The notes under the pieces were generated by a model. The model saw nothing but the letters and a program-made list of their open reading frames with translations. It did not search any database and was not told the origin of the DNA. This document shows positions 12,020-25,031 of a DNA stretch of 64,000 nt, in pieces (within the stretch, counting starts at the first letter, position 1; every line of letters begins with the position of its first letter). The stretch comes from Eucalyptus grandis (lineage: Eukaryota > Streptophyta > Magnoliopsida > Myrtales > Myrtaceae): positions 43,051,263 to 43,115,262 of the forward strand of contig NC_052622.1 of the NCBI RefSeq assembly GCF_016545825.1, given 5' to 3'. Both the position numbers and the translations under genes were made by a program.

Positions 12020-15000
12020 TATAACCACTAGTTTAAGCTTCCATTTTATGATTGACTTTTACTTTGTTAATGTTTCATATTTTTTGTGTGTCTAAACATA
12101 AGTTATAGTCAGTGAATTATTATAGCAAGTGGTGATAATCAAATGTGATAATTCATTATAATCATTCAATTAATAATACAAGTAAAACATGGGTATACCT
12201 TGGAATTTATGATTGTGTAGATTCTAAGTTTTAGGATATGTATAGTAGGTTCTAGATTCCAAAATATGAGGAACTCTTTTTAACAGATAAATTCCAGGCT
12301 GCAAGTAGAACCTACACAGAACTTGGAGCTGTTCACCCCTAACGTCTTAAGTCTTGTATTGAATTGGAGAGATTTTATCGAGTTGTCAATATATAATATC
12401 GCTCTCCAAAATTATCACGACCTTATGATGCTCTTTATGAGAGATCGGTCCGTGCGGGTCAAGCCAATCGATTAGTGAGTGGTATCAAAACGGGATTCTC
12501 TTTAGTAGTAATGAATGATTTAAGGCTTTGACAAAACTTATACCGAACCCTGATTTAAGGAGGTTGGAAGCGGTCTATGATGTAAGAGGGCCCAGACAAG
12601 ATGTTGTTCCTAGCCATCCTGAAAACGTGAGCAACACGCCCAATGTCTGGGGCGGAAGAAGCTTGTGATACCATAAGTGCCACAACAGATTGGGAATGCC
12701 TTGTTTGGTGACTCATAAATGAGATCGTCTATCCCGAATAGTCGCCTATCTAGGCTATTCACTTGAGGGCTTAGGTCCATATGATCGGCCTGGAAGGATA
12801 TAGCACTAGATCCGCCGCGAAGCCGGGTCTATATGGTTCTCTTTTTGTCAGTTTCGCCAATGTAATCCGATTTCGGTCGTGTTAGAACGGTTTATTCACG
12901 TTTTTTTGGCTGGTATCATGAAATGCATTTGATTTTTGGAATGATCCCCAAATTCAAAGCGTGTATGCCATGACCCTATTAATGAATCCTCATCAATATG
13001 CAATGATCCATGACTATGATAGGCCAAAGACCAAGACGAATAGAAATCTCTAAATAGATAGCTGAACGCATGATCAATCAATAGTGAAGAGCTATTCCAT
13101 TTCCGATCTTATACTCCAATTGTCTTGCCAAAAAAATAAAAAATAAAAAGTATTTTCTGAAAAATAGTTACTTATATTTCTTTAAAAAAACGATTGCTTA
13201 CGAAAATGAATGAAAGAAAAATATTTATATTATCCACCAAAATATTTAACATAAAAATTGTTGATGATGAAATATTTTTCATTAATTTATCAAATAAAGT
13301 GATATAAGTAATTTTTTTAGGGAATTGTTTTTCAGAGCAATTATATTTCGTGAAATACATGAATTCCTTATTCTCTTACCTTTCCTTACTATTTCCTTTG
13401 CACGCGACACTCATGATCTCTTGCCATTTTGCCACAAAAAAAGGATGCATCACTGCTAATAGCATTGACATTGTGCTGACTTGAGATTTTCATCATGTTT
13501 ATAAAAAGGGGAAAATTACAAAACAAAGTTTATGAAGCTGTTGTTAATTACTATAAGGTGGGAACATTTAAGCGGTGCAATTATAATTCGAAACATAAGC
13601 TCCGCTTCTTTTGCCGAACATAGATTATTCGAAAAACCTTCTTCTAAAAACGGCGATTTCTATGCTTATTGATATGAATAAATGATTTTTTTTTTATCAA
13701 ATATGAAAATGTTTAGACATAAATTGCTATCGATAATGAAAACATTTTCAATCAACTACTTATTTCAAGTGATATAAATGATCATTTTTAGAAAAATAAT
13801 CTTCAAAATATTCATTTACCGCGAAACAAGCAGAGTCATAATATTCTTTAATTTTCTCACAGCATGAACTGTTCATTTTTCTCAATATCACCTTTTTGCA
13901 AGTGCCTCGGATTAGTCATCTAACGGAGCGGCGGTAGCGTAACCGCAATTCGGATGAAGTCAAGATCAAGCATCAACTCCTTCACTAAGTGAAATCAAAT
14001 TATCGAAACGTACGAGGCTACGATGATATAAATTCGGGGTGGACACCAAAATTCGACAGTCAGATTTTTCCATGGTTGCCTGTGCTTTTGCTTGATTTGC
14101 AGACCGCAAGACAAAATGGCCCAGGCCCGTATCAAAAGCCCATGGAAAAGAGGTCCGGACTCCAGAGCGAGTACGGCCCAAATCAAAGCCCAATACGGGA
14201 CGAGGGTGTCCCTCTGATCCGCACACGTGTTCCCACTCCGACCGTTGATCTGGCTCGATCCTTTCCATTGTCGACAGCTTGGGCCAGCACTCAGCAGTTT
14301 GAACAGGCTACTTGGGCTATGCCCGTGGATGTATTGTCGATACAATTACTATCCTACCCTCGCTTCTAAAAGTATCTCTCGCTGTAAAATATGAATCTTT
14401 TCTATCTTGTAAATTATCTTGCCAAACAGGATTTCTACTCTCGCCGAAAATTTACTTCCATCAGTTGATAATTCATGTAACTTGTGAAAAGGTGACTTAG
14501 CAAAATGTTGGAGATACTATTGTTATACCCGCAATTGAAGTTGAAAGGTCTTCCTATTCTTCGTCCTAAGAGTGTTGATGTGATGTCACGCAAGTGGGAC
14601 CATGACTTTTATGCTTATCCCCTCTCCACGTGCCCAAAAAAAAAAAAAAAAAAAAAAAGAAGAAGAAGATAGAGAGAGCAACTTTCTTAAATGAATAAAA
14701 AGGAGGGGCCTTTTCGTAAAACTATTTTTTTGTCCGTTTCGAATTTCTATCCAGCAATTGCCATTCGTCGTATTCGATACGGAAATAACGTATGAGTCCA
14801 ATTGATGGGATCATAAAAGATAGAGATAGAAAGATTACGTGTCTCAATTAAATCATAAAGTCTATTATAATTATTTACGTTTCGTACCAAATCTCATGAA
14901 TTTTAAAAATGAACGAAACAAACGATCGGAACAGTAGATCACTCGTCATACTTTTTTAAATCAAATTTTCTCTCTCCAAAATAAAATACATCAAAAGCCA

Positions 15001-17061
15001 CACAACGACTTAAGAAATCTACATGTTAAATCAACGTCAGAATTCCCTCATTTAACGAACCAAATCTAAATTAGGCGGTGTGGAATCCTTTTCTGAGCGA
15101 CATCGACATTAGAAATTATTTCAAGGTATGATGAAGACGTGAATAAGACCGCAGGGTGTGTGTCAAATCGTGCCACGAAACGAACTCCAACTGTGGTCCG
15201 TCCCCCGGTTCTCTGGACGGTTCGGGCCGACATCCCTCGCGCGGTCGCTGTCAAAGGAAAACTCTAATAAAAGATAAAACGAGGAAAAAAGAAGACAGAG
15301 AGAGAAGAGGGAAGAGAAAAAATTGAGAAAATCGGGAGCGCGAACCGCGAGCGAGGAGGCCACGTGGCGCGCGCGAGGGGAGATCAAGATCGAAGTGGGG
15401 CTACGTGAATCCGACACGTGGGCCTCGCTCCCACCCCGGATGCGTCCAAATCAGCGCAGTTTCGCTCCCTCCTCGGCGCAGCGGAGATAGACACGGGTTA
15501 CGGGGTGATGGCGGATTGACGAAATTACCCTTCCGGGCACGGCGAGACGGGGAATATATCCTAATTGAGAAAATTCGACGGGATGAAATTTCCTCGGATA
15601 TCCACGTACCATTCGTTCTATTGAGGTCGGTTTTACGAAAGTATACGTGCGATCTTGTTTTATCGAGATTGTCCCGTCTTGAAAAATCAAGATATGAAAA
15701 TACTTAAATGGACTTTTCTATTCCCAATTATTTTGAATCTTTCTTCTTTGATTTTGAAAAGTAACAACGACAAGTGATTGAATCCAATACTTTTTTTTAT
15801 ATAAGATTATTGACTCGCTTGATTCAGCTACTGAATCTCGAATCATTTTATTATCATACAAGTTGACTCGTCTATCAAGTTTAGTTTTGTCACCGTAACC
15901 AGTATACATGACTTGAGTCGGACAAAACTTTTGTTGTGATATTGTTTCATATGAACATGGAAAGATAATAATATCTAAGAAACCTCTAACGAACGACATC
16001 CGATAACAAGATGATATTTTGTATCGAATAAATTATATGATGTCGATTTAAAGAAGTCCGCGGTTGCTAATAGAGTTGTTATGTTTCTTTTTCACAAAGA
16101 AAGACATCGACTTTCACCCACTATTTGTTTCACCGCAACGTGCAAATTGACTTTCATTTGGGTGACAATTTCAGCTTTCACTTTCATGTGTCCCATAAGA
16201 AAAGATACCAAATTTTACCCGAAATATAACGTGTGCATGTGGTATCTAACTAGGAAATGGACCCCAACACGGCCCGTGTGAGTAGAAGTGGCTCCTTCGT
16301 TTTTTACATGTATGGAAACGCATCGTCTTGCCCAGTCGAACCGATGATAGCCAAAAGTCGCATTACACGACATCGGTACCAAAAAACAAGCACAAGGATG
16401 TCGTTCTTCAGCCGATATTCGAGGTCTCCGGCAAGAGAGGTAGATGCATGCAAAGATTTGAGTGAAATTTAGCGAATGTGTTTCGAGTATAAAATCCTAA
16501 AGCCCCAATTCACTTACCATTTACGCCATTTTGCCATCTTATTGAATATGTGAGACCACAGCCTCATTCACAACGACATTACATCCACTTTGGTCCATCA
16601 CTCGTACAGTTTCGTCTTTTTGGCTTTGCCTAGAAAAAGATCCTATCGCAAGTTTAAGACTTATACCACTCATATATAACAGTTTACCTCATCACATTCG
16701 TCATCTTAGAATTAGAGCCATACTTTATCTAAGCTTTAGAGCACCGACGATCACTCCATTCTCGACGGACCGGATCGTTATAGCATAAAAGTTGGTGCCT
16801 TTCCAAGCGAAACCCGAAAGTCAAGATCGATAGTGTCCTCCTCGATACCGTTCGTTCTCGGTGTCACTGGATGGGACCAAATTTGTCATCGGATACGAAG
16901 TTAGCGCTCCCGGTTTTCGCCTGAAAACCGTCCCTTCACTTTGCAGTTCACACCACTGATATATCGAACCGAAGTGACGCGACGCGACGCCAAGAACAGA
17001 AGAGCAAAGAGCCAAAAAAGAAAAAGAAAAAAGAAAGACACGACGGGAGATAAAAAACGAC
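12020..17061. other. gene-poor, AT-rich intergenic region
   Basis: No recognisable coding exon lies in this 5 kb. 13120-13830 holds AT-rich stretches related in style to TIR elements (AAAATATTTTTC-like words in both orientations) without clear ends. 15350-15425 is GC-richer and carries G-box-like motifs (CCACGTGG, ACACGTGG). An A run at about 14636-14658 is followed by GAA repeats. The short open frames show no family features. Confidence 0.5.
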
Positions 17062-17344
17062 TCTGCTCCTGCTCCTGCTCCTGCTCCTGGCTGGGGCTGC
17101 TGCCTTCCCTGAACACGCGGCGAAGCGAACTCTCACGGCTCCGACACCATTTCCCACCTCGTCTTCTCTCTCTCTCTCTCCGTGTCTGTCTTCGTCTCTG
17201 TTTCTGCCTCAATTCGCTGCATAAATATGCAGGGCGCGCGCAGAACGTAAGGCACCAAAAGATCCGATTTTTAATAATCCAAAAGGTCTTGAAAAGTCCC
17301 CCACCTTTCTTCCCCTCATCCGTTTCTCCTAGATTCCCCTTAAT

Positions 17345-17378
<34 letters not shown>
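17062..17378. repeat. hexamer repeat and (CT)n in the DUF789 gene leader
   Basis: A CTGCTC-type hexamer is repeated about four times at 17063-17090, and an uninterrupted CT run lies at 17348-17378. Both sit in the presumed promoter or 5' leader of the DUF789 gene. A TATA-like ATAAATATGC lies near 17221. Confidence 0.8.
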
Positions 17379-17383
<5 letters not shown>

Positions 17384-17956
17384 TAGTCAGCATCGAGCGT
17401 TTCTCACTTCGCCTCGTTGCTTTGCCCTGCTTCCGCACCATTAACTGATCCGGGCGTTTGAGGAATTCGCGCACACCTGTTGTTATTCTCCCCATTACGT
17501 GACGCCTCGTTGCTGCTGCCGCTGCTTCTTGCGGAGGCTCTGTATTTATAGGATTCGTGGGTTTCTCTCTTCTTCCTGCCTGGCCTTCGACATTCTGTGT
17601 ACACATGAGGAGCGCCCCTCGCTGATCCTCTCGGTCCTCTTGATTTCCGATATCGTCCCTCTCTCGGGTTTCCTTTTTTCTCGTCGCCTTCCCCTGTTTT
17701 GGAAATCTGCATGACTTTCCACGCTTCTGCAAATATGGAAATTATCCTTCGGCTTTAATTTCTTGCTTCTTGAGGCGCCCTGCCCTTTTCGAGGGGGACG
17801 AGCGCGGTTGGTGAAAGAGGTCGTCATGTGGGTTTTCGCCGAAGTCGCCAGTTCCGCTGATTCTCTCCCCACCTGCTTTCGCCCTTCTTGCATTCCGTCG
17901 GAGTGATCGCCTTGGGAGCGTTCGAGAGGTACGTCGATTTCGGGGAAGCGGCTGCG

Positions 17957-20900
17957 ATGGCGTTTTCAAGATGTCGTAACCCACCTAATCTGCAATGCTT
18001 TCTCGACTCCGTCACTCCAGTCGTTCCTTCAAGAACTGCTTCTAAGGTACTTTTTCTTTTTCTATCTTTTCCCCCCTTTCTTTGCCTGTGTTTAATTATG
18101 ATTCTGACGAGAAAAGTCTCTGTTTTTCCCCTTTTGTTCTGAATCTTTAGCTTGAATTTTTCTTTTCTTAATGTGCGCATCACTCTGAAAGGACCGTTCT
18201 TTTCTCTTCCCTTGTGTTCCTTTCGAATCCTCTCGCTGCTGAATTTTGGAGGAAATCAGATCTTCTTCTCCTCAAATTTTGTCTACATCTCTGTTTTATG
18301 TTCTGGGTGCAACAAGATGATGGGCTCTCTTGGGTTTTACTTTGATTGCAGAAGGGTGTTGGGATTTTAGCTTGGTGAATCTTGTGAATCCAGTTCTTCT
18401 AGCGATTAAGACACGTTTGCTTATATTATTGCGTGATTAGATAAAACTGTTATATCTGCAAATCTGGATCCAATCACGGTGGTCTCTTGAGATTATAGAA
18501 TTAGATTATTATGTGATCGTGATGTGGACATCCAAAGTGTCAACCTCAGAAGGGATAGATACAACTCAGGTCAAGAGTGGGCCTTGCATGATCTCTAGCC
18601 GTCGACTCTTGGGCCTTGGAAGCCCCTTGAATTTCTTGTATTGTAGTTGGTAATATTCTTTAGGTGCCCAGGATATTCCTTTTACATTACCCTCTCTGTG
18701 TTTTTTTATGTGCTCTCTCCTGCATTTCGTAGTCATACCAATGGATACCCCACTCGAGGAGGGCCAGGATTCCCATTGACTGTTTACATCATGCCTGTAA
18801 TGAGTGCATATGTTGTGGATGATTGGAGAAAACTTTCAAGATCCATCTCTTATCCTAATTAAAGGTGGCGAAATGCCTAATTTAGCCTGATCATTTTTAG
18901 CAACTTGAATTGACCTTGACTAGTGCTACACTGGTTTGACACTGATTATGTGTAATTTAACCTAATATAGCCTGATCATTTTTAGCACCTTGAATTGATC
19001 TTGACTAGTGTTACACTGGTTTGGCACTGTTTATGTGAAATTTAACTACTGTGATTCGGTCTAAATTGGTTTCGGCTTAAGATGCTTTAATTTTATAGAG
19101 GACTTATATTAGATCCATTGCTGGTATAAATAACTTATGCACTGACCATTAGATTATTGACGTGGGTAAGAATTTGGTGAAACAATTAAGTTCAAACACA
19201 CATGTCACTCATCCGACATGAATGTATTAGTTTTCTGTTACACTTGCAGTAAACCTAATCCGCTGATTTATCACTGACCTTTCTCTCAGCCGGGGTGGAA
19301 CGTGCTAGATCAGCATAGCCAACCCTCGGGAAAGCTACAATCTGTATGATCATCTCATGCTTTTAGGTCAACCAATGAGTTGAGTCTTACATGCGTGACT
19401 GATTGATTTTCAACATTTTCATGCAAGAAAGTTGGGTAAGAATCAACTTCTTGAATGATGACAATGACGTGGGTTCTACGGGCAGCATACATGCGCATGT
19501 GGAGCGCATATGGTGAATGCACATTAGACACACATGGCATATAAACTCATGGTGCTCTCTGTCTCAGTGCTCCTTTTTATGTTTGACTTCTTCAGATGCT
19601 GAATTTACATTTAAGAGATACAATTATTTCATTTCTAGAAATAGAATATGTCAATCATTACAATTAGGTGACGATCCCTGCTAGATGGAAAGGAATGCAT
19701 TTCTTAAGTGCAAGGACACAATATGAAAATCTTACAACTTCTCAGTGTCTTTTATAGTTTTAGGCTAATTTGCATGCCATCGTCGGGCAGATGTAGCTCC
19801 CGTTATAACTGTTAACTATGATCCAGTTGGCTGCATGGGGAAATTACCTCTTACCATATCACCGTTTGCTTAGCCCCAATGTTGCCATTATGGTAATCCT
19901 ACTACCCATGGAAAATGGAAACATCTGCCTTTGGTAATCTGTTTTGAGGAATTACCTTTCCATTTTCGCCCTCCACTTTTCCTGAATTATAGGACTTAAA
20001 AGAAAACCTCAGTTCAACAGGCTTAGAGTATTAGGGCTGCTATTATTTTCTCGGTGTCACACTGTGGACTCAAAAGTCATATTAGCAACTCGTATTTGTT
20101 AACATGGGATCCTGAAAGTGTCTGGCTAATTGTCCATATTTATCTGAATGTTGTTATCACGAAAAACTAGAGAGATGAATTATTGACATCAACTATTGCC
20201 TCACCTTTACCTGCAGAGCCACATTCATGATATCAACCATCTATGGCAACCTGCTGGTAAGGAAATGATCAAATACTTTGAACTGAAAGATCTTTGGCAT
20301 AGCTATGAAGAATGGAGTGCATTTGGTGTCAGTACTAAAGTCGTGTTAAGTGATGGAGAGACGGTTAAGCAATATTATGTGCCCTATCTATCGGCAATCC
20401 AAATCTACACTAATCAGACCATTGTTTGTAACAGGTACTTCCGATTGCCCTTTTACTTATTTCATTCATTCTTTCGACCTTCTTTTCTCTTCTCTCTCTC
20501 TCTCTTTTTTTTTTTGGTCCTGTTTCATCCAGTTATATTGTTTTATCCGCAGCATACAAACATGTCGGTTGCATATAATATTTAATTTATTGGGATTTCC
20601 TTTATTTGGGCGTAGGAACAAAGCAGAGGGAAATGTTGCGGTGGAATTCGAAAGTGACTCTTGGAGTGATGATACCGGGAGCGATAAGCTATCAAGGTCC
20701 TTAAGCAACGATTCAAGCAAGGCTTGGGATAGCATCTCGGAAGATTCGAGCTCAGACCAGCCAGTTTCATGGTCAATGAGGAATAAGCTTGGCTCCATTT
20801 ACTTGGAGTACTTTGAGGCATGTTCTCCTAACTGGAGAATTCCTCTGTCGAATAAGGTGATCCTCTTCGACTGGTCACATTGATGAAGACACGTTCTTAT

Positions 20901-21997
20901 ATCAGCTTCCTCCATTGCCTCGTCGATGAATAGAAGAGTTGTTAATTATAATTTAGCAGTGCAAGATCTTGTTCATTGAATGAAACTGTGGTTCTGTCTG
21001 ACTCAGATGACCGAATTAACAAAAGATCATCAGGCACTGACAACTCTTAGAAGCATGGATATATCTCCAGCCAGCTGGATGGCTGTCGCTTGGTAAGTTT
21101 CATGGCATTTCTTTTCATATTCTTGGCCAATCATAGGTAGTTTAGGCAAATTCATCATTGCTACATTAACTAAGGAATGTTCAACGTCGCCAATGTTCTT
21201 TTCATCATTATGTTTAGTCATTCAAGTCGTTTCTGTTATTTCCATTATGGAATTTAAGTTACTTATTTGTCTCAACAGGTATCCAATTTACCATATTCCA
21301 AACAGCAGCAACGATAAGGACTTGCTGACTTGCTTCCTGACTTATCACACATTGTCGTCATCATTCCTAGGTACGTGATTCACTGCAGCTTTGCCTGAAG
21401 GACAAAGTTATAACGATATTCATTTGCTGAAAAGTATGCATAAGATGTGATGGACCATTTCAGTCAATCTCCATTGTTATTTATCATATCAAGAAAACAA
21501 TAGCAGGTTTTTCGTCCAAGACTAATGCATTGGCCACTTAACTAGCAGCATCCTTACAAAATTTTGATTGATGACTCTATCGATTTTTCGCTTTAGTAAA
21601 CATTTCGAGTCAAGATGAATGTTCATGTTTGCATTTTTACTGACAAAAAATGGTTTTTCTTTTTTATTTCTTTGAATGCTTCTGCGTGTGATGTCCGCCA
21701 CTGATGTCGTGCTGTTTCTTCTGCAATTTCACAGATAGTGCTGATGATGTTTATGAGGACGACCAATGCCATCCTCTTTACATGGACAGTAAACTGAAGA
21801 GGGTTGGTTCTGACAAGATTCGGCTTAGTCCATTTGGGTTGGCTGCATACAAGATGCGAGGTGACCTCTGGGTGAAACCGGAGACATTCGAGCATCTCAA
21901 GTTCACCCAGCTCCATGACGCGGCTCATTCCTGGGCGAAGCAGCTCAACGTCTACCATCACGACTTGAACTTCTTCAGCCGCGACTCTATTGTATAA
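17957..21997 (+). CDS. DUF789 family protein
   Basis: Six-exon gene encoding 329 aa: 17957-18046, 20217-20434, 20616-20856, 21007-21092, 21279-21370 and 21735-21997. All introns are GT-AG with continuous phase; intron 1 is 2.2 kb. DUF789 proteins are plant-specific and have no assigned function. Recognisable family blocks are LWHSYEEWSAFGV with YYVPYLSAIQIY (exon 2), KLGSIYLEYFE (exon 3), SPASWMAVAWYPIYHIP across exons 4-5, LTCFLTYHTLSS (exon 5), and the C-terminal LSPFGLAAYKMRGDLW followed by a Trp/His-rich tail. Exon 3 also encodes a Ser/Asp-rich, probably disordered, linker. The ATG at 17957 opens the frame and no in-frame ATG precedes it nearby. The leader is long and CT-rich. No break was seen. 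Family assignment is strong; biological role is unknown. Confidence 0.88.
18878..19047. repeat. 85-bp tandem duplication in DUF789 intron 1
   Basis: Two adjacent copies share GCCTGATCATTTTTAGCA and the following 60 or so bases, with a period of 85 bp (18886 versus 18971). A few substitutions separate the copies, so the duplication is not very recent. Confidence 0.85.
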
Positions 21998-22732
21998 ACC
22001 TGTTCTGTGAAGTAGCTTTTTTTGGGACTGGCTTTCTTCCTTTCTTGTCACATATAGCACTCCGGCATCTCCCCCACCTAATTCCGCGACTTAGAGGATG
22101 CAGCAGAGAGCCGCAGTTTTGGTCGCACCGTGAAATGGAGCAAACGGTTTGATGCTCTTTTGCTATCCATTGCTATCCATCTGATGGCTTTGGTTTAGGA
22201 AGTTTTTGATGGAGAGGAGCTAGCTGTGGACACTGAGTTTGTCTAATGTTCATGTACCAGGGAATTTAGGTGACTGTACTTTTGGTGGTGATCTCTTTGC
22301 AGAATTTTTTTTTTCGCTTTCTTTTTTCTTTTTCTGCTTCGTTGTTGATGCGAAGCGCGGCCATGTACATTGGAACCTGAGGATCAGTTGCAGATGATGC
22401 TCTATGTGCAAGGGTTTTGCTGTAATTGAAAAGGGTCTCTCTTTGATCTCTGACAGGCTCTTTGGATTGTTTGCGCTTGGAAAGAATGCATGCGCGTGAA
22501 ACACCGTGAACTGTGTCAGAGGACATTCTTAAAACGAAAATGGCAATTAAAGGTCGCAGAGTAGATTGTTTTGCAATGAAGGTTCCTCTGAATTGCCCTC
22601 TCAAATATTATCCACCCAGTTTTTGCTTACCCTTAAAAGATCGATTTGTTTAGTACAGAGATTCTTGAGGAGGAGATAAATGCTAATTAGCAACCAAAAG
22701 AAGAATAATATAGATAGTATAACGGAGACAGA
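21998..22732. other. 3' flank of the DUF789 gene
   Basis: It contains the probable 3' UTR of the DUF789 gene, with T-rich stretches near 22296-22330. No coding exon is recognised. Confidence 0.55.
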
Positions 22733-24107
22733 GTATTTGTCGAGTAAGTATACTATCAGTGTTAAAAGCGTGCCAAAAGTTTCTATCGAGTAAGTATACT
22801 ATCAGTGCTAAAAGTTGTGTACGGCGTGCCAAAAGTTTTTATCGGATCAAATGACACGATGAGATGGAGACATAGTATTTGTGGGGTAAGTATATGTATG
22901 TCACTCATTTTGGTGCTAAAAGTTTCCATCAGATCATTAAGTGTCAAATCGAAGAAAAAATGATTACTTTGATGTCACAGACCGGAGACTTCGATCAAAA
23001 TGATTACATGGCTTTTATATTTAAAAAAAAATCGAAATGGCTTTTAAACAACAACATTTTTCATTCTCCTTAAGAAAACGACGTTATTTTGCCGTTCTAA
23101 GTGGATGGATGACGCCGCACAACTCATTTGGATTTTTTATTTATTATTATTTGGAAATTGAAATTAGGGTTTTTTTGTCTGATCCTCGCCCAACGCCGAC
23201 CTAGCTTGCTCACCGTCGCTCGGCCTCCATCGTAGTTGCTCACCACAGTAAGACAAAAAAAAAAAAAAAAAAAACGAACATAAAATCCTGAGAGGACTGA
23301 ATCTCACGCGACAAGACATTTGCTCAACATGAAACGACAAAGGAAAAACACAGCACGCGAATCGGCTAAAACCAAAACCTAAGCTAACGAAATCGCGATG
23401 GATGACAGGAATGCGAGAGCCGGCAGGGGAAGGGGAGGGACGAACATGACGCAAGAAGACATTTTGGGGAGGGAGAGGGAGGTGTCAACGGCAAGGGTGG
23501 AGGAGGGGATGGCGGGGCCACGGCCACTGCCGTCATCACAGTTGGCTTCGTTGGCGACCTCCATGGTGTTCCAGATCTTTGCGGCTACCATTGGCCGGAT
23601 CGCTCGTGCTTCTAGAGATTTTTTGAGCTCGCGCTTCCTCTGTGCCCGGTGATATTCCTTGGGAAAAGGCCGTGGTGGGACTGAGATTTTGGGATTTGAA
23701 AGGTTGACATGGTGATTGAAAATGGGGGAAAACTACTAGGGGAGGGTGAAGGCGAGCGCGTGGTTTTTTTTTGGAAACTATTGGTGTTGTGCTGGTGCGC
23801 TACTAGTGTCGCTACTAGCTAGTGCTGGTGCTGTTCTTTGAAGACGGGAAGCCAATGCCATTCCTTCTCTCTTTTAATTTGGGGATTTTTGGATTTTGAA
23901 TTGGGGGAAAGATATATCAATTTCAAAAATTAATAAAAAAGTGTCACATCGGATTTCGGATTTCCGGTCAATTTGATTGGTGTCGGTACTTAAATGATTG
24001 TTTTTCAAATTTGTTGACACTTATTACATCCAAAATAAATTTTTGACATCAAAGTAAGCGTTATATACAACTTTTAGAACTGATAACATACTTACCCAGT
24101 ATTGGTA
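22733..24107. mobile_element. probable non-autonomous TIR element with repeated left end
   Basis: The left end carries GTAAGTATACTATCAGTG followed by TAAAAG two times (near 22744 and 22795), with a related third copy from about 22886. The right end carries the inverted counterpart near 24075-24105 (read on the - strand: GTAAGTATGTTATCAGTT, then CTAAAAGTTG). Between them lie a GC-richer core (23170-23870) and poly-A/T runs. No transposase was found and no target duplication could be fixed. Limits are approximate and the class is unknown. Confidence 0.5.
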
Positions 24108-25031
24108 AGTCCAATTTTAATTTTTCCTTTAACCATAAGATTTGTCATAGATAAATTCAAAGCCGCACTAAGAATTAGAAATATGCGTGCAGATTCACAG
24201 CTGCCGTCCAATAGAAAGGGTAATTCTCCCAAAGTTCTTGGGGGCGAAAGGGCAGAAAAGCGCAAATGGACGAGGCGTGACGCACGAGGGATTAAAAATT
24301 CCTACTTTATTCTTCTTTACTGTGATTTCTTCGCTATAAGTCGAGATTGCAATTCTGGGTTGGAGAGATTGCGCTTCTTTCTTTGCAAAGACGCTCGCTT
24401 TTCATTCTTGGAAAAGGGGAGAATCTAGGACTGGCTTTTTTCATGTCAGCGACATGATAAAAAAGGTGGCTTGAATCGGACATTTGCAGATTCAACTAAC
24501 CTCAACGACCCGACCGAGGATTCTTGGATTCTCGGTCCCTCGTCTTCTTCGTCCATTCGATCCAAGGGACTCCCAGGTACTTGCCCCGACTTAACACCGA
24601 TCTTCTACTGCAATTCTGGATCCATTTCTCGGTAGCTGTAGAAAATTCTTTTGTTACCAGATGAGAAATTAGTCTTCTTTCACCGATAGAGTGCAGTTGT
24701 CAGAAACTTTCCCCGTGGAGGGTAATCGGTGATTCTTTTTCTCTGTTCCAATTTCTAAGCAATGGCGATGTTTACATTTGACAGTTCTTTGTGAGCTAAG
24801 AGTGATGATTATCTTGAATTCATTTCGAGAAATAAATCTTGATGGGAAAACCAGTCGAATGTTTGAAAATGCTTGCGTGTGATTGCTGGATGAGGATATA
24901 GTCACACAAGATCTATTGAATGATTATAACGCAGACCAAAATCTTGCGCAAATTTCACTCCTTTTATGGAGTGATTGATTTTTTGATAATGGGTGGTTGG
25001 TCCTTCCCTCAGCGTAGATCAACGGATTAGA
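24108..25031. other. upstream region of the phosphoesterase gene
   Basis: It holds a short inverted repeat at about 24438-24466 (CATGTC / GACATG with T-rich and A-rich flanks). A possible 5' leader intron donor lies at CCCAG/GTACTT near 24577, but leader exons cannot be fixed from sequence alone. Confidence 0.4.

Noticed and set aside
12478..12492. GTGGTATCAAAAC resembling a retrotransposon primer-binding site
   Set aside because: No LTR pair, polypurine tract or gag/pol coding was found nearby, and the match to the initiator-tRNA complement is imperfect.
13120..13830. Possible MITE with AAAATATTTTTC-like words
   Set aside because: No pair of matching ends or target duplication could be located; AT-rich composition alone can produce these words.
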